64,000 bases of DNA from Paenibacillus wynnii. Lineage in GTDB: Bacteria; Bacillota; Bacilli; Paenibacillales; Paenibacillaceae. Positions 1 to 8,860 of the stretch are shown one piece after another. Numbering within the stretch: the stretch's first letter is position 1; each line of letters begins with the position of its first letter. The notes beneath the pieces were generated by a model. It worked only from the letters and a program-made list of their open reading frames with translations, was not told the DNA's origin and made no database searches. The DNA lies in assembly GCF_030812855.1 (NCBI RefSeq), contig NZ_JAUSTK010000016.1, positions 1 through 64,000 of the forward strand. Direction: 5' to 3'. The position numbers were made by a program, and so were the translations under genes.

Positions 1-120
1 TGGCGAGGTTTAAGTGTTCAAAGATTTGACTGTATTTATCTTCCGGATGCATAAGGAGCAACTCTTTAAAGGAAAATAGCTCTTCTTGTCGAATAGAATA
101 GATGGGGATTACCTCTTTTC
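1..120 (-). pseudogene. Transposase N-terminal part, cut by the window edge
   Basis: Read on the minus strand, the first ~120 bases translate without a stop to a peptide containing IRQEELFSFKELLLMHPEDK. It resembles the N-terminus of IS-encoded transposases that begin with a short segment followed by LLLMxPEDKYS. The rest of the gene would lie left of the window, so completeness is unknown. No good start codon with a ribosome binding site was found at its 5' side, so it may be a decayed copy. The family assignment is from memory of such N-termini and is tentative. Confidence 0.45.
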
Positions 121-272
121 TTCTCGGATGTTGGTTTCGTCACCTATATCTTCGAGAATTTGGGGAGGTACTCCTTTTTCTATGCTCAAAAAAACCAGTC
201 CCAGCAAGGGTTTGGAATTATGAAATTGACTCTGAAATACAACATTATTTATTATATCTACTCCGCATGTAG

Positions 273-351
273 GAAGTGTTGCATAAAATACAACATTAGC
301 TAGCTGTGGAGTCTATCTAAAGTTGGATTGTTGTATTTCATACAACACTTC
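273..351. repeat. Imperfect inverted repeat, possible insertion-sequence end
   Basis: The arms 273-294 (GAAGTGTTGCATAAAATACAAC) and 330-351 are near-perfect reverse complements separated by about 35 bp. Further partial copies of the TGTTGTATTT core occur near 235-245 and 378-395. Next to the transposase fragment they may be the remains of its terminal repeats or a small MITE-like element. Confidence 0.5.
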
Positions 352-479
352 AACTTTAATGAGCAATTTTCGAGAGAAATGTTATATAAAATACACTATT
401 TCACTCGAAATCGTCGTAGCTACACAATAAGTAAATGTTATGTTCATAGCTGCGGCTGCTGAAAAATAATCCATGCAAG

Positions 480-519
480 AAGCCGCTGGCGAAGGGGAAT
501 CTCCTGCCAGCGGCTTTTT
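480..519 (+). terminator. Strong intrinsic terminator without an upstream gene
   Basis: AAGCCGCTGGC at 480-490 pairs perfectly with GCCAGCGGCTT at 505-515, followed by a T-run. It points rightward, but no plus-strand gene precedes it, so its gene has probably been lost or lies outside the window. It insulates the AraC-type gene at 569. Confidence 0.8.
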
Positions 520-568
520 AAATTGGAAGAGTGATGCTATGATTTAACAGAAGGAGGAACAGCCAAGC

Positions 569-1348
569 ATGGACATTAACAAATATGAGCATCTTGTTCC
601 GGATGTCTTTCTGTTCGTTGACCGCAGATCCTTCTCAGACTGGGAGATCGGCCGGAGCACCATCGATTTCCATGACCTCACCTTCATCGTTGGAGGCAAG
701 TCCAACTACTATATTAACGGGGAGAAGTTCACCGTGGAGGCAGGCGACATGCTCTATGCCCCTTCCGGCAGCATCCGCGAAGCCCATACCTTCAGGGATG
801 CACCAATGCATTCCTATGCGTTCAATTTCTTCTGGCAGGGTGGGGACAATGATGTGCAGCTTCCCTTCCATACGGTAACCCGAAACTGGCGGACCAAAGA
901 GATCCTGGACGAAATCCGAAAATTCTCGCATGTATGGATGGGCAAGCAGCCTCTCTACAAAATGGAGGCTCGGGCCATCTTCCAGCTGATTATATATCGC
1001 CTGCTCAGCATCGCCCACCATCAGCAGGCACCGCTGGTTGATCCGAGGATACATAAGGCAATGGCCTATATCATGGATCATTATTCCGAGAACGTCGCGG
1101 TCAGTGAGATTGCCGGTTTGGTTGGCCTGAATCCCGAGTACCTGGGCAAGCTGTTCAAGCAGAATACCGGCTCTACTTGCAAGGAATTCCTCAACCGGGT
1201 GCGGGTGAACAATGCCGAGATGATTCTGGCAACAGGCGGCTTTAATGTGTCCGAAGTGGCGGAACACTGCGGTTACCATGATATCGCATATTTCAGCAAC
1301 GTCTTTAAGCAGATCAAGGGCTATCCCCCGTCATCCGTCCGAAAATAG
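569..1348 (+). CDS. AraC-family regulator with N-terminal cupin
   Basis: This 259-residue protein has the usual two-part layout. Residues ~20-140 form an AraC-binding cupin (the GGKSNYYINGEKF strand region), and residues ~160-259 are the double helix-turn-helix domain (SEIAGLVGLNPEYLGKLFKQ, then VSEVAEHCGYHDIAYFSNVFK). The start has AGGAGG 11 bp upstream. It is convergent with the GH115 gene at 1414-4245. AraC proteins of this type usually activate neighbouring sugar-utilisation genes, so control of the divergent GH115/SGNH pair is likely but inferred. The inducer is not predictable from sequence. Confidence 0.93.
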   Translation: MDINKYEHLVPDVFLFVDRRSFSDWEIGRSTIDFHDLTFIVGGKSNYYINGEKFTVEAGDMLYAPSGSIREAHTFRDAPMHSYAFNFFWQGGDNDVQLPFHTVTRNWRTKEILDEIRKFSHVWMGKQPLYKMEARAIFQLIIYRLLSIAHHQQAPLVDPRIHKAMAYIMDHYSENVAVSEIAGLVGLNPEYLGKLFKQNTGSTCKEFLNRVRVNNAEMILATGGFNVSEVAEHCGYHDIAYFSNVFKQIKGYPPSSVRK

Positions 1349-1413
1349 CAGCGGAGTGACTGTACCGGGTAATCCCCCCCCTTGCTGGTATAGTGTCCGC
1401 TTTATTTTACAGA

Positions 1414-4245
1414 TTATTCCGTACGAAAGCTCTCCTCCGGCCCCAGGTACGAATAAGGCAGCGGCGAGGCGGACAGCACCAGCTTCTGCAGCACCAGTCC
1501 GGCATCCAAGCCGTAAAAGTGGAGTGTATGAATGCCCTTGGTTAAAGGGTGACGGGTGGTCATAGTATGAATATTATTCATCACACCTCGGCACCACGGT
1601 TCATTGTCATGATTTCCGCCCTCAAAGCTCTCCGGCAGAGCATCGGCGATAACCGGTATTTCGCCGTCAAAGCCTGTCGCATATTTCAATCCGCTAAACT
1701 GTGACAGATGGTTCGTCGGCGCAATATACGAGGTCAGGCTGTACTCCCCGTCCTGTTGCACCAGCACCCGGTATTCCAGATATGGTGCCTGCTCCGGTAG
1801 CCCAAAGGACACACCATCCGGATACATTTTCACCGATGATAAAGTACGCCCGTAGTTCTCAATGGTCCTCCACTCTACCCCGGACTTCGCAATCCGGCTT
1901 AGCGTATGCTCCGCTTCGATGGATACTACGTTATGGGCCTCGATGAATGTCATCGGCTGCACATCCTGCACGTCAATCCAGTCTACGGCAGCCTGTACTT
2001 TCACCGTTCCCCCTGCACCTGAGATGGTAATTTCACAATTTACTGACTCCCGTACGTTCTCCCAGTCTACAGTAACCTGAATTCTCTCCCCGGTTCCGGT
2101 CCAGCCGCTGGTCTTTCCCAGCCTGATCCATTCCGCGTTGCCGGCCACTTCATACGCAAATCCCGTTTCCCCGCCGCTGCTGATCGTAATCGTGTAGCTC
2201 TCTTTATGCAGATTCGTAAATACCGGCAGAGCCGCTGTGCCAATGGTATACCCCTGCTCCGTTCCTTCCACAGCGACGATCATCACTGAACCCTTTGCCG
2301 GGATAACGGTACTTGCTTCCGGATAACTCCAGCCTTCCGCATCCCAGTTGACATAACCCACATGAGCCGAGCTCATCATTCCCTTCCATTTTCCACCGGA
2401 TATTCCGGTATTGTAGATCCGCTCCAGCTCCTTGTCCCGTTCAATCGCTTCGCTCACCAGATTGGCGTACTTGTTGGCCAGTACACTGCCCCGCTCCGCG
2501 TTAAGCTGGCTAAGTCCGGCATAAATCTGCATTTTGATCACATTTGCTGAGGCAACCGCCGGGAAATAAATGAGCTGAAAATAGGCATCCTTGTGCGACT
2601 CTGGAATAAGCTCCCCGTATTTACCGGCAGTCTCCTCTAGTGTGACCGCTTGCTGCAGAACACGCTGGGCCTCCTGATATTGGACAATGCTGAATGTAGA
2701 AGGTCTGAGAATTTCCGGTTTGCGCCGTCCGTTCATTCTCGTGTAATCCGCTAATACCTGTGCGATCCCGGCAACCGCCTCTTTATCCACCACATGCCCG
2801 AATTGCTGCGCCACCCACTGTTCTGTATAGGCTGCAGTCCTATTGATTGCACCTGTTCCCCACTTTTCAAAGTCATAAGCCAGGTCCAGAAAATAGGATA
2901 TCGGCAGTTCCATCGGCTTCAAATCCCCGACATTGACGATCCACACCTCACGGATGCCGTAATCGTAGGCCATACACATCTGCTCCCACGTCTTCTCCAG
3001 CGGGCTCGTATTTACCCATTCATAGGAATGCGGACCGCCATGATAGTCAAAATGGTAATACATCCCCCATCCGGCGCTGCGGTGCTGCTCTTCACCTGCC
3101 GGAATTTTGCGGAGGTTGCCGAAGTTATCATCAGCCAGCAGAATCGTCACATCATTCAAGACATCCCAGTCCTTCAGACCTTCTACTTCGGTAGTACCGT
3201 ACCAGTATTTCTCCACTTCCTTATAGACGGCCAGAATTTGCGGCGCATGCTCAAGGTTATATTTCTTCAATAGCTCTTTCTGAGTACGGATGATATCCTT
3301 CAGCAGCTCAATATTTTCCTGGTCGGAGCCTTCCAGTGCAGAATCGCTCTCTCCCCGCATTCCGAGGGTGATCAGATTGAAGTAATCTTTATTACGCTTG
3401 ATTCCTTCTTCCCAGAAATCAGTGATAGCCTGCCTGTTCCGGGCAAAATCCCACAGATTACTTGTCCCATACTGCTGATACACCTTCTGCCATTCACTGC
3501 CTGCCCTGAACAATGGCTCATGATGAGACGTGCCCATAATAATGCCGTATTCTTCCGCATGTCTGGCGTTCGCCATCGGGTGGCTCTTACCGTTCAGGCT
3601 GAATTCGGCGCTCCACATGGCCGGCCAGAGATAGTTCCCCTTTAACCTGAGGATCAGTTCGAACACCTTGTCATAGAAATCTTCATTGAAGTCGCCAAAC
3701 GCCCCGGTAACCCAAGAGCCCAGGGACGGCCAATCATCATTCAGGAAAATACCTCTGTATTTTACAGAAGGCTCTCTGGAGGTGACATTCAGACCGTTAT
3801 CGGGAATTTCAAGCAGTGCTCTCTTCTCCGGGTGCACATCCGCAAAATAAACCCAAGGGCTGACACCGATCATTTCAGATATTCTATAAATGCCGTAAAT
3901 GGTCCCCCGTTTATCGCTGCCGGCAATGACCAGTACCTGATCTACTCCTTCAACCGGGTGTTTTACCATATGGAGTATATAGCATTCCCGCTTATGCTGG
4001 ATCGAGGATACGTCCAGGTTGCCTGCCGCAATCAATCTATCGATAAGCCTATTGCTGCCGATTGTCCCTGCAATAATGGCCGTATTGCCAAGTTGCTCTG
4101 TTTGTGTGATGATTTCAGGTTTAGTTCCGGTTACCAGATTTATATCGACGGCAAAAGACTCCGTGACCCGGCGCAATCCGTCATAATCCTTCGCTGCTGG
4201 GTCGATATAAATCTTCGCGGCTTCGCCTTGATTCACTAGTATCAT
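1414..4245 (-). CDS. GH115 family alpha-glucuronidase-like glycoside hydrolase
   Basis: The product resembles GH115 enzymes, which remove (4-O-methyl)glucuronic acid side chains from glucuronoxylan. Recognisable blocks are the TIYGIYRISE and GVSPWVYFADV segments near the N-terminus, ITLGMRGESDSALEGS, LLADDNFGNLRK, WGMYYHFDYHGGPHSYEW and EVWIVNVGDLKPMELPISYF, then a C-terminal beta domain typical of the family. The open frame runs back to 4473, but GGAGGG lies 11 bp before the ATG at 4245 and the extra upstream residues do not look like the family, so 4245 is chosen (943 residues). No signal peptide is evident, which suggests action on imported oligosaccharides. It is divergent from the SGNH esterase gene, which would fit joint debranching of acetylated glucuronoxylan. 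The exact specificity is inferred. Confidence 0.9.
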   Translation of the reverse strand: MILVNQGEAAKIYIDPAAKDYDGLRRVTESFAVDINLVTGTKPEIITQTEQLGNTAIIAGTIGSNRLIDRLIAAGNLDVSSIQHKRECYILHMVKHPVEGVDQVLVIAGSDKRGTIYGIYRISEMIGVSPWVYFADVHPEKRALLEIPDNGLNVTSREPSVKYRGIFLNDDWPSLGSWVTGAFGDFNEDFYDKVFELILRLKGNYLWPAMWSAEFSLNGKSHPMANARHAEEYGIIMGTSHHEPLFRAGSEWQKVYQQYGTSNLWDFARNRQAITDFWEEGIKRNKDYFNLITLGMRGESDSALEGSDQENIELLKDIIRTQKELLKKYNLEHAPQILAVYKEVEKYWYGTTEVEGLKDWDVLNDVTILLADDNFGNLRKIPAGEEQHRSAGWGMYYHFDYHGGPHSYEWVNTSPLEKTWEQMCMAYDYGIREVWIVNVGDLKPMELPISYFLDLAYDFEKWGTGAINRTAAYTEQWVAQQFGHVVDKEAVAGIAQVLADYTRMNGRRKPEILRPSTFSIVQYQEAQRVLQQAVTLEETAGKYGELIPESHKDAYFQLIYFPAVASANVIKMQIYAGLSQLNAERGSVLANKYANLVSEAIERDKELERIYNTGISGGKWKGMMSSAHVGYVNWDAEGWSYPEASTVIPAKGSVMIVAVEGTEQGYTIGTAALPVFTNLHKESYTITISSGGETGFAYEVAGNAEWIRLGKTSGWTGTGERIQVTVDWENVRESVNCEITISGAGGTVKVQAAVDWIDVQDVQPMTFIEAHNVVSIEAEHTLSRIAKSGVEWRTIENYGRTLSSVKMYPDGVSFGLPEQAPYLEYRVLVQQDGEYSLTSYIAPTNHLSQFSGLKYATGFDGEIPVIADALPESFEGGNHDNEPWCRGVMNNIHTMTTRHPLTKGIHTLHFYGLDAGLVLQKLVLSASPLPYSYLGPEESFRTE

Positions 4246-4530
4246 TGAAATTTCATCCCTCCGTACTGTCTTATTCATATACTCAGGCACATTATATAAG
4301 TAAAGCGGTTTCAGCAGCCATGTGTAAACTAGATACTTTTTGTAATAAGCAGAGGCGAATTTAGCTCTAGCCGCTGAAATTAACAAATCAGCATTCCAGA
4401 TATTTCTCGTTTCTGTTACAGTGGAGTCATTGTTAGGCGCTGGCAGCGAATAACACAGCATCGGAATCTGCATCAGCTTCAGATATTACTAAAGCGCCTT
4501 CAAAAATATCAATGATCGAGGATGATTTCA
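4246..4530. promoter_or_regulatory. Divergent promoter region with a cre-like site
   Basis: This is the spacer between the divergent GH115 and SGNH genes. On the minus strand TATAAT (4291-4296) can serve as -10 for GH115. Just upstream, TGAAACCGCTTTAC (4300-4313) matches the CcpA cre consensus at about 12 of 14 positions, which would give catabolite repression. No obvious AraC direct repeats were identified. Confidence 0.45.
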
Positions 4531-6270
4531 ATGATGGAAAACAACTACAGCTCTATTGCAGATGGTGCAGCCACCGGTCCTAAAGCTCCTAAAGATCCGG
4601 TTGAGCGGCGAAATGGGTTCTTTGTGTTATTCGAAACCGTAATTGAGGCGACTGCGCGGGCCGACGGCAGGCCATCTCAGGAGATTTATCTGGAAGGCAG
4701 CTACCTGACCGATAAGTCCAGATATATTGGCGGGGTAACAGATGAACAGATGCTCGAGCTTCTCAAAAGCTGGAACGGTTTCCGCAAGCTGGTGCACAGT
4801 ATCGGTGTATCTGTGATGGCGAAGAACGAGCAGGGCGAGGTCTCCTTTCTGCTGCAGAATTGGGGTAAAAGAAATAAGTATGAAAGTGGAACCCGGCTGC
4901 GTGTTCCCTGCCCCAGCGATGGCACGGAGGTTATTCTGAAGCTGGAGGATTTGGCGTGGTCTGCAGATGATGATGTTCCCGGCAAATTTGCGTTTGAATT
5001 CAATCAACCGGGTGAGCTGGCGACGGCGAGTATTATTTTCTATTTGAATGACGGTTACTCGGTGCCCGAGCTGACGGCTGAATCACCTGTTGATTTCGGC
5101 TCTGACGAATACCGGAAGATGATCGCGAAGTCCTTACTGCACACAGGCAATAATCACAGATTGAAGTTAGCTATAGACAAAGCGATACGCGGCGAAGATG
5201 TCACGATTGCCTATATCGGAGGTTCAATTACACAGGGTGCGGGTGCCAAGCCGATTCATATCGGATGTTATGCCTATCAATCTTATTTACGCTTCAAAGA
5301 GTTGTTCGGCAGGGATGGCGGGGAGAATATTCATTTTGTCAAAGCCGGAGTTGGCGGCACACCGTCCGAGCTTGGAGTCATCCGTTATGAACGGGATATA
5401 CTCAGAGACGGATCTGTGGCTCCGGATATCGTAATTGTGGAATTTGCCGTTAACGACGAGGGCGATGAAACGAAGGGTAATTGCTATGAGAGCCTATGCC
5501 TGAAAATCCTGGGTGCTGACAACCGGCCGGCGGTTATTCTCCTGTTCAGTGTGTTTGTGAATGACTGGAACCTGCAGGAACGGCTCTCCCCTGTCGGACT
5601 GCGCTATAACCTCCCCATGGTCAGTGTAAAGGACGCTGTAACAGCGCAGTTCAAGCTGACCAAGGCTGAGGGAAACCTCATTTCGAAACGGCAATTTTTC
5701 TATGACATCTATCATCCTGCGAATGACGGACACCGGATAATGGCCGATTGTCTGAAACATCTGTTCTCCGAAACTTATACAGCGCAAATGGACGAAGAGG
5801 ATATTAATTGGGATCAGCCGCCGGTGATCGGGAATGATTTCAGCAGCATCCGTTTGCTGGACCGCATGAGCCTTAGTGAGACTGCAATGATTGAAAAGGG
5901 AGGATTCACGGAGCTTGATATGGAGCTGCAAATGGTAGAAATGGATACTAACCCTTACGGAACTGCAGAATTTCCGCATAACTGGATGCATTCGGCCTCG
6001 TCCGGGCAGGCAAGCTTCAAGCTGACGATCACAAGCAGCATCCTCATTCTAGTATTTAAGGATTCCGGCAGCGCCGAATTCGGCAGCGCGGATATTTTCG
6101 TGGACGGCACGCTGATGCTCACCGCTGACCCGCATGAGAACAACTGGACACACTGCAATCCGGTGATCCTCTATCAGAATGAGAGCAGCCGTGAGCACAA
6201 AATCGAGATCAGAATGGCTGAGGGAAATGAAGATAAAAGCTTCACTATACTGGGCTTCGGTTATTGCTGA
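4531..6270 (+). CDS. SGNH/GDSL-family esterase with C-terminal beta domain
   Basis: The middle of the protein carries the SGNH blocks: GGSITQG (nucleophile Ser), GVGGTPSE (Gly block), FAVNDEG (Asn block) and FYDIYHP (Asp/His block). It is flanked by an N-terminal ~200-residue region and a C-terminal jelly-roll-like region. Such proteins are carbohydrate esterases, and next to a GH115 gene an acetyl-xylan-type esterase is the best guess. GAGG at 4518-4521 sits 9 bp before the ATG at 4531, so that start is preferred over the ATG at 4522, which abuts the ribosome binding site. No signal peptide is visible. The substrate is inferred from context only. Confidence 0.85.
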   Translation: MMENNYSSIADGAATGPKAPKDPVERRNGFFVLFETVIEATARADGRPSQEIYLEGSYLTDKSRYIGGVTDEQMLELLKSWNGFRKLVHSIGVSVMAKNEQGEVSFLLQNWGKRNKYESGTRLRVPCPSDGTEVILKLEDLAWSADDDVPGKFAFEFNQPGELATASIIFYLNDGYSVPELTAESPVDFGSDEYRKMIAKSLLHTGNNHRLKLAIDKAIRGEDVTIAYIGGSITQGAGAKPIHIGCYAYQSYLRFKELFGRDGGENIHFVKAGVGGTPSELGVIRYERDILRDGSVAPDIVIVEFAVNDEGDETKGNCYESLCLKILGADNRPAVILLFSVFVNDWNLQERLSPVGLRYNLPMVSVKDAVTAQFKLTKAEGNLISKRQFFYDIYHPANDGHRIMADCLKHLFSETYTAQMDEEDINWDQPPVIGNDFSSIRLLDRMSLSETAMIEKGGFTELDMELQMVEMDTNPYGTAEFPHNWMHSASSGQASFKLTITSSILILVFKDSGSAEFGSADIFVDGTLMLTADPHENNWTHCNPVILYQNESSREHKIEIRMAEGNEDKSFTILGFGYC

Positions 6271-6301
6271 CGAGAGTGGTTTCCACTTTATTATCTATAA
6301 C

Positions 6302-6343
6302 AAAAAAGGTGTCCTCTTAGCCGTTTTATGGCTAGGGGCCACC
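6302..6343 (-). terminator. Long-stem terminator between the esterase gene and sigK fragment
   Basis: GGTGTCCTCTTAGCC (6308-6322) pairs with GGCTAGGGGCCACC (6330-6343). The A-run at 6302-6307 gives a U-run on the minus strand. It also lies 40 bp after the stop of the plus-strand esterase gene. Confidence 0.65.
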
Positions 6344-6365
6344 TCCAAACCTCTCCCCCCAACTC

Positions 6366-6660
6366 TCAATATTAAGATCTACTGTGAGCAGCAGATCATC
6401 GGCTCCTGATCCCAAAATATCTATTAAGGTTATTTCGTTTCCTTCCTTGTCCGTTCCTATCGGATCGTGCAGCGACACGTCCTTTCGGGTCTTTTTGAGT
6501 GAACGGAGGTGCATGAGGATCTCATTCTCGATACAACGGGCGGCAAAAGTGGCTAGCTTCGTCCCTTTGTTCGGGCGGTAGCTTTCGATGGCCTTAATGA
6601 GTCCGATCGTCCCGATTGAGATCAAATCTTCCATATCCTCTCCCGTATTGTCGAATTTTT
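6366..6660 (-). pseudogene. sigK 3'-segment copy A, C-terminus lost
   Basis: The minus strand encodes sigK residues from KKFDNTG through the VDLNIE region, almost identical in protein sequence to the intact sigK at 46584-47285. Homology stops near 6366, where it runs into foreign sequence, so regions 4.1-4.2 are missing. The A-run is one base shorter than in the other copies. At its 5' side the shared arm (6661-6686) replaces native sigK sequence. It has no promoter or ribosome binding site and is taken as the displaced sigK end of an old insertion. Confidence 0.9.
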
Positions 6661-6686
6661 GACGTTGTGGACACGATACGATGTCA
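6661..6686 (-). other. Shared attachment-arm sequence, copy A
   Basis: Read on the minus strand this begins TGACATCGTATCGTGTCC and runs into the A-run of the sigK fragment. Five other sigK fragments have close relatives of it at the same place. It is not present in the intact sigK gene. Confidence 0.75.
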
Positions 6687-6759
6687 AGATTATGATTTTT
6701 GGTGATTCCCCACTGTCCTGTGTCTAGTCCGAATCTTCCGATAACATTGAACTATCGTG

Positions 6760-6978
6760 TTATTTTATGACTTTTTTAAGAAATGCTCTAATCAAGGGGT
6801 GAACTCTATTTTTAAATGCTGAACGTTCAGGCTGAAAAAGCGTTCCAATAAAGAAGGGATGATTAATTAGTTCCATAATTCGAGTTTCTCCATCTGTATC
6901 CACTCCTGCTATTCGCATATCTGCCTTCTCTAAGAGAGGAGCAACCCACATTTATGAGGCGGTGGGATTCTCCTCCTT
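6760..6978 (-). pseudogene. CTP-synthase-like glutamine amidotransferase remnant
   Basis: The minus-strand frame encodes IAGVDTDGETRIMELINHPFFIGTLFQPE and ends shortly afterwards. This is the C-terminal end of a CTP-synthase/PyrG-type class I amidotransferase domain (HPFF.GT.FQPE). The domain body with the nucleophile Cys is absent, and a TAA interrupts the frame just before the ATG at 6951. Some bacteria have small PyrG-like amidotransferase paralogues; this seems to be the tail of one. It is probably non-functional. Confidence 0.6.
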
Positions 6979-7017
6979 ATGCTCTGCTTCAGAAAGTTAA
7001 TTACATTCTCTTTTATC

Positions 7018-8229
7018 TTATTCTCTTATTATCTTATTCAAGCTCTCCTCCGTAACTCCATCAGCTTGTAGATATCTACTAAAGGCATACAACTCCTTTT
7101 TTATAGCTGAGTTCAGTTCTTCTGAGATCACAACACCCTCTTCCCACCACCAGTTTTTAATGACGAATGGATTACTGCCTCTATGAATTTCCGGCTCGAA
7201 TCTTGCTACGATTTGATCTCCATATAGAACTGGAAGCACGTAATAACCGAACTTGCGTTTCTCTACCGGAACGTACACTTCCCAACTGTACTTAAAGTTA
7301 AAAATTTCTTCGGTCATTTTCCGATCCCAAATCAGATTATCCAATGGAGCTAATATGCGGACTACCTTTTCCTTTGCTTCATATGTTTTATTTAAAATCT
7401 CTAAATCCTCAACTCTTATATAGAAAATGTCCTCTATTCCTTCAATCGATATCATTGCAAGCTTATGGTCTTCTACTAACTCTGAAAGGATAGAAGCTCT
7501 TAGTTCTTTGTCAGAGAGAAAATGCCCGAGCCATCCACCGCCATTTCGCTTCCACAATAATCCGGAACTTCCTACTCTCCTTTTAAAATACCACTTGTAA
7601 AATTCCCGTTCATTATTAAAGGGGGCAGTACCATGTAGCAGTTCGTAAGGCAACAGCCTTTCGATTAAATCATAAACCTTTTGTGTATTCTTTTTTCTGA
7701 AAATACCTAACTCGCCTGTATTAAACATAAAATCCATGGCCACTCCAGACAGGTTCTTTTGTCCCCATCGACCATGCCCGATCCCTCCCAATTGCACCTG
7801 TGTAGATTGAAGCGGTCCCTTATCAAACATTAGATCTCGAATAAAATCCACATGTAGTAAAGCATCAAGAGATCCCCTTCTTTGTAAAATGAATCTCAAT
7901 TCTTCTTCCTTCGCTTTTCTTAAACGTTGAAAATAAGGCCAGTCTGAAGTAGAGTAAATAGACATCATTTTATCCCAACCGTCAATCAGCGATCGTTCCT
8001 TGTATAACAGATTCTCGAGATAGGCCAGCGAGTATTCTTTTATCCGAGCTTGAAATACCAGGTCAGCATTTCTTCCTACTACATCAAGTGGGTCGTACTG
8101 TACACATCCTACCCTTTTTATGTACTCCAAAATACCCTTCTCGCCAGAAAATACATTGGAATTATCTAGACCGTGGTATTTAACTAGAAATCGCCTTGCT
8201 TCCGAATTAGTAATTTTTAAGGGTTTCAT
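7018..8229 (-). CDS. YcaQ/AlkZ-like winged-helix DNA-binding protein
   Basis: The 403-residue protein matches the layout of the HTH_42/YcaQ family (tandem winged helices followed by a beta domain). Residues ~40-46 read VQYDPLD. In this family the Q-x-D or Q-x-Q motif is the catalytic site of DNA glycosylases that unhook alkylated or crosslinked bases (AlkX/AlkZ), so the QYD here supports an active enzyme. The start overlaps the stop of the GNAT gene by 4 bp (ATGA), so the two are translationally coupled. A role in DNA-damage resistance, perhaps to a natural product, is inferred. Confidence 0.8.
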   Translation of the reverse strand: MKPLKITNSEARRFLVKYHGLDNSNVFSGEKGILEYIKRVGCVQYDPLDVVGRNADLVFQARIKEYSLAYLENLLYKERSLIDGWDKMMSIYSTSDWPYFQRLRKAKEEELRFILQRRGSLDALLHVDFIRDLMFDKGPLQSTQVQLGGIGHGRWGQKNLSGVAMDFMFNTGELGIFRKKNTQKVYDLIERLLPYELLHGTAPFNNEREFYKWYFKRRVGSSGLLWKRNGGGWLGHFLSDKELRASILSELVEDHKLAMISIEGIEDIFYIRVEDLEILNKTYEAKEKVVRILAPLDNLIWDRKMTEEIFNFKYSWEVYVPVEKRKFGYYVLPVLYGDQIVARFEPEIHRGSNPFVIKNWWWEEGVVISEELNSAIKKELYAFSRYLQADGVTEESLNKIIRE

Positions 8230-8789
8230 GATATACGATAATAATCTGGATAGGGAATTATACTTTGATCTGGCACTTCAGAGAACATACAATTCTTTAA
8301 GGCTGACACCCGTTGAGCATCTATTTTCTCAGCTTTAGTTATAATTTGTTCTATTTCAAAATCTTTAAAAAAATGATCGGTTGCCATATTCAATATTTCA
8401 TTAAATACACTTTCTTTTTCAGCGGATGATATCATATCAATTCTTAAGATGCCGATTTTGCACTCTCCATCAAGGAATCTGGTAGTATTCGGAATAGGGG
8501 CAATTTCAATAGTTCCAATTATCTTATTTGTCGTTTTATTAGTTATACTCCATCTGATAAAAAATTTTTCCTTGAATACTGTAATCCATCCTCTAATAGC
8601 CTCCAACACAGGCTCAATGCCATGGAAATCCCAAACGCCTCCACAATTATCATTATTCATGTGGCTTTTTGTAATTGGATCGGAATAGCATTCAAACAAA
8701 TCTTTCGCATCCTCTTCTTTAACTAGTGAAAAAAGCATTGACTCCGTTTCATACACTGGGCATTTTTCAAAAGGATTCACTGTTTGCAT
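8226..8789 (-). CDS. GNAT-family acetyltransferase
   Basis: This 187-residue protein has RimJ/RimL-type acetyltransferase features: an N-terminal ESMLFSLVKEEDAKDLFECYSDP strand-helix, the central IRWSITNKTTNKIIGTIEI beta hairpin, and a C-terminal helix where AQRVSALKNCMF takes the place of the usual AN..S...LEK.GF. The start has AGGAGG 7 bp upstream. It is the first gene of a two-gene operon with the YcaQ-like gene. The acceptor is unknown; antibiotic or small-molecule modification is possible given its partner. Confidence 0.82.
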   Translation of the reverse strand: MQTVNPFEKCPVYETESMLFSLVKEEDAKDLFECYSDPITKSHMNNDNCGGVWDFHGIEPVLEAIRGWITVFKEKFFIRWSITNKTTNKIIGTIEIAPIPNTTRFLDGECKIGILRIDMISSAEKESVFNEILNMATDHFFKDFEIEQIITKAEKIDAQRVSALKNCMFSEVPDQSIIPYPDYYRIS

Positions 8790-8860
8790 TGTACTTCCTC
8801 CTAATGAGCTGATGCTTATATTTTATAAGAGTAAGGGCGACATCTGTATGTCGTATTTGT

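Noticed and set aside
4246..4473. N-terminal extension of the GH115 protein
   Set aside because: The extra 76 residues have no family similarity and overlap the promoter region; a good ribosome binding site supports the ATG at 4245.
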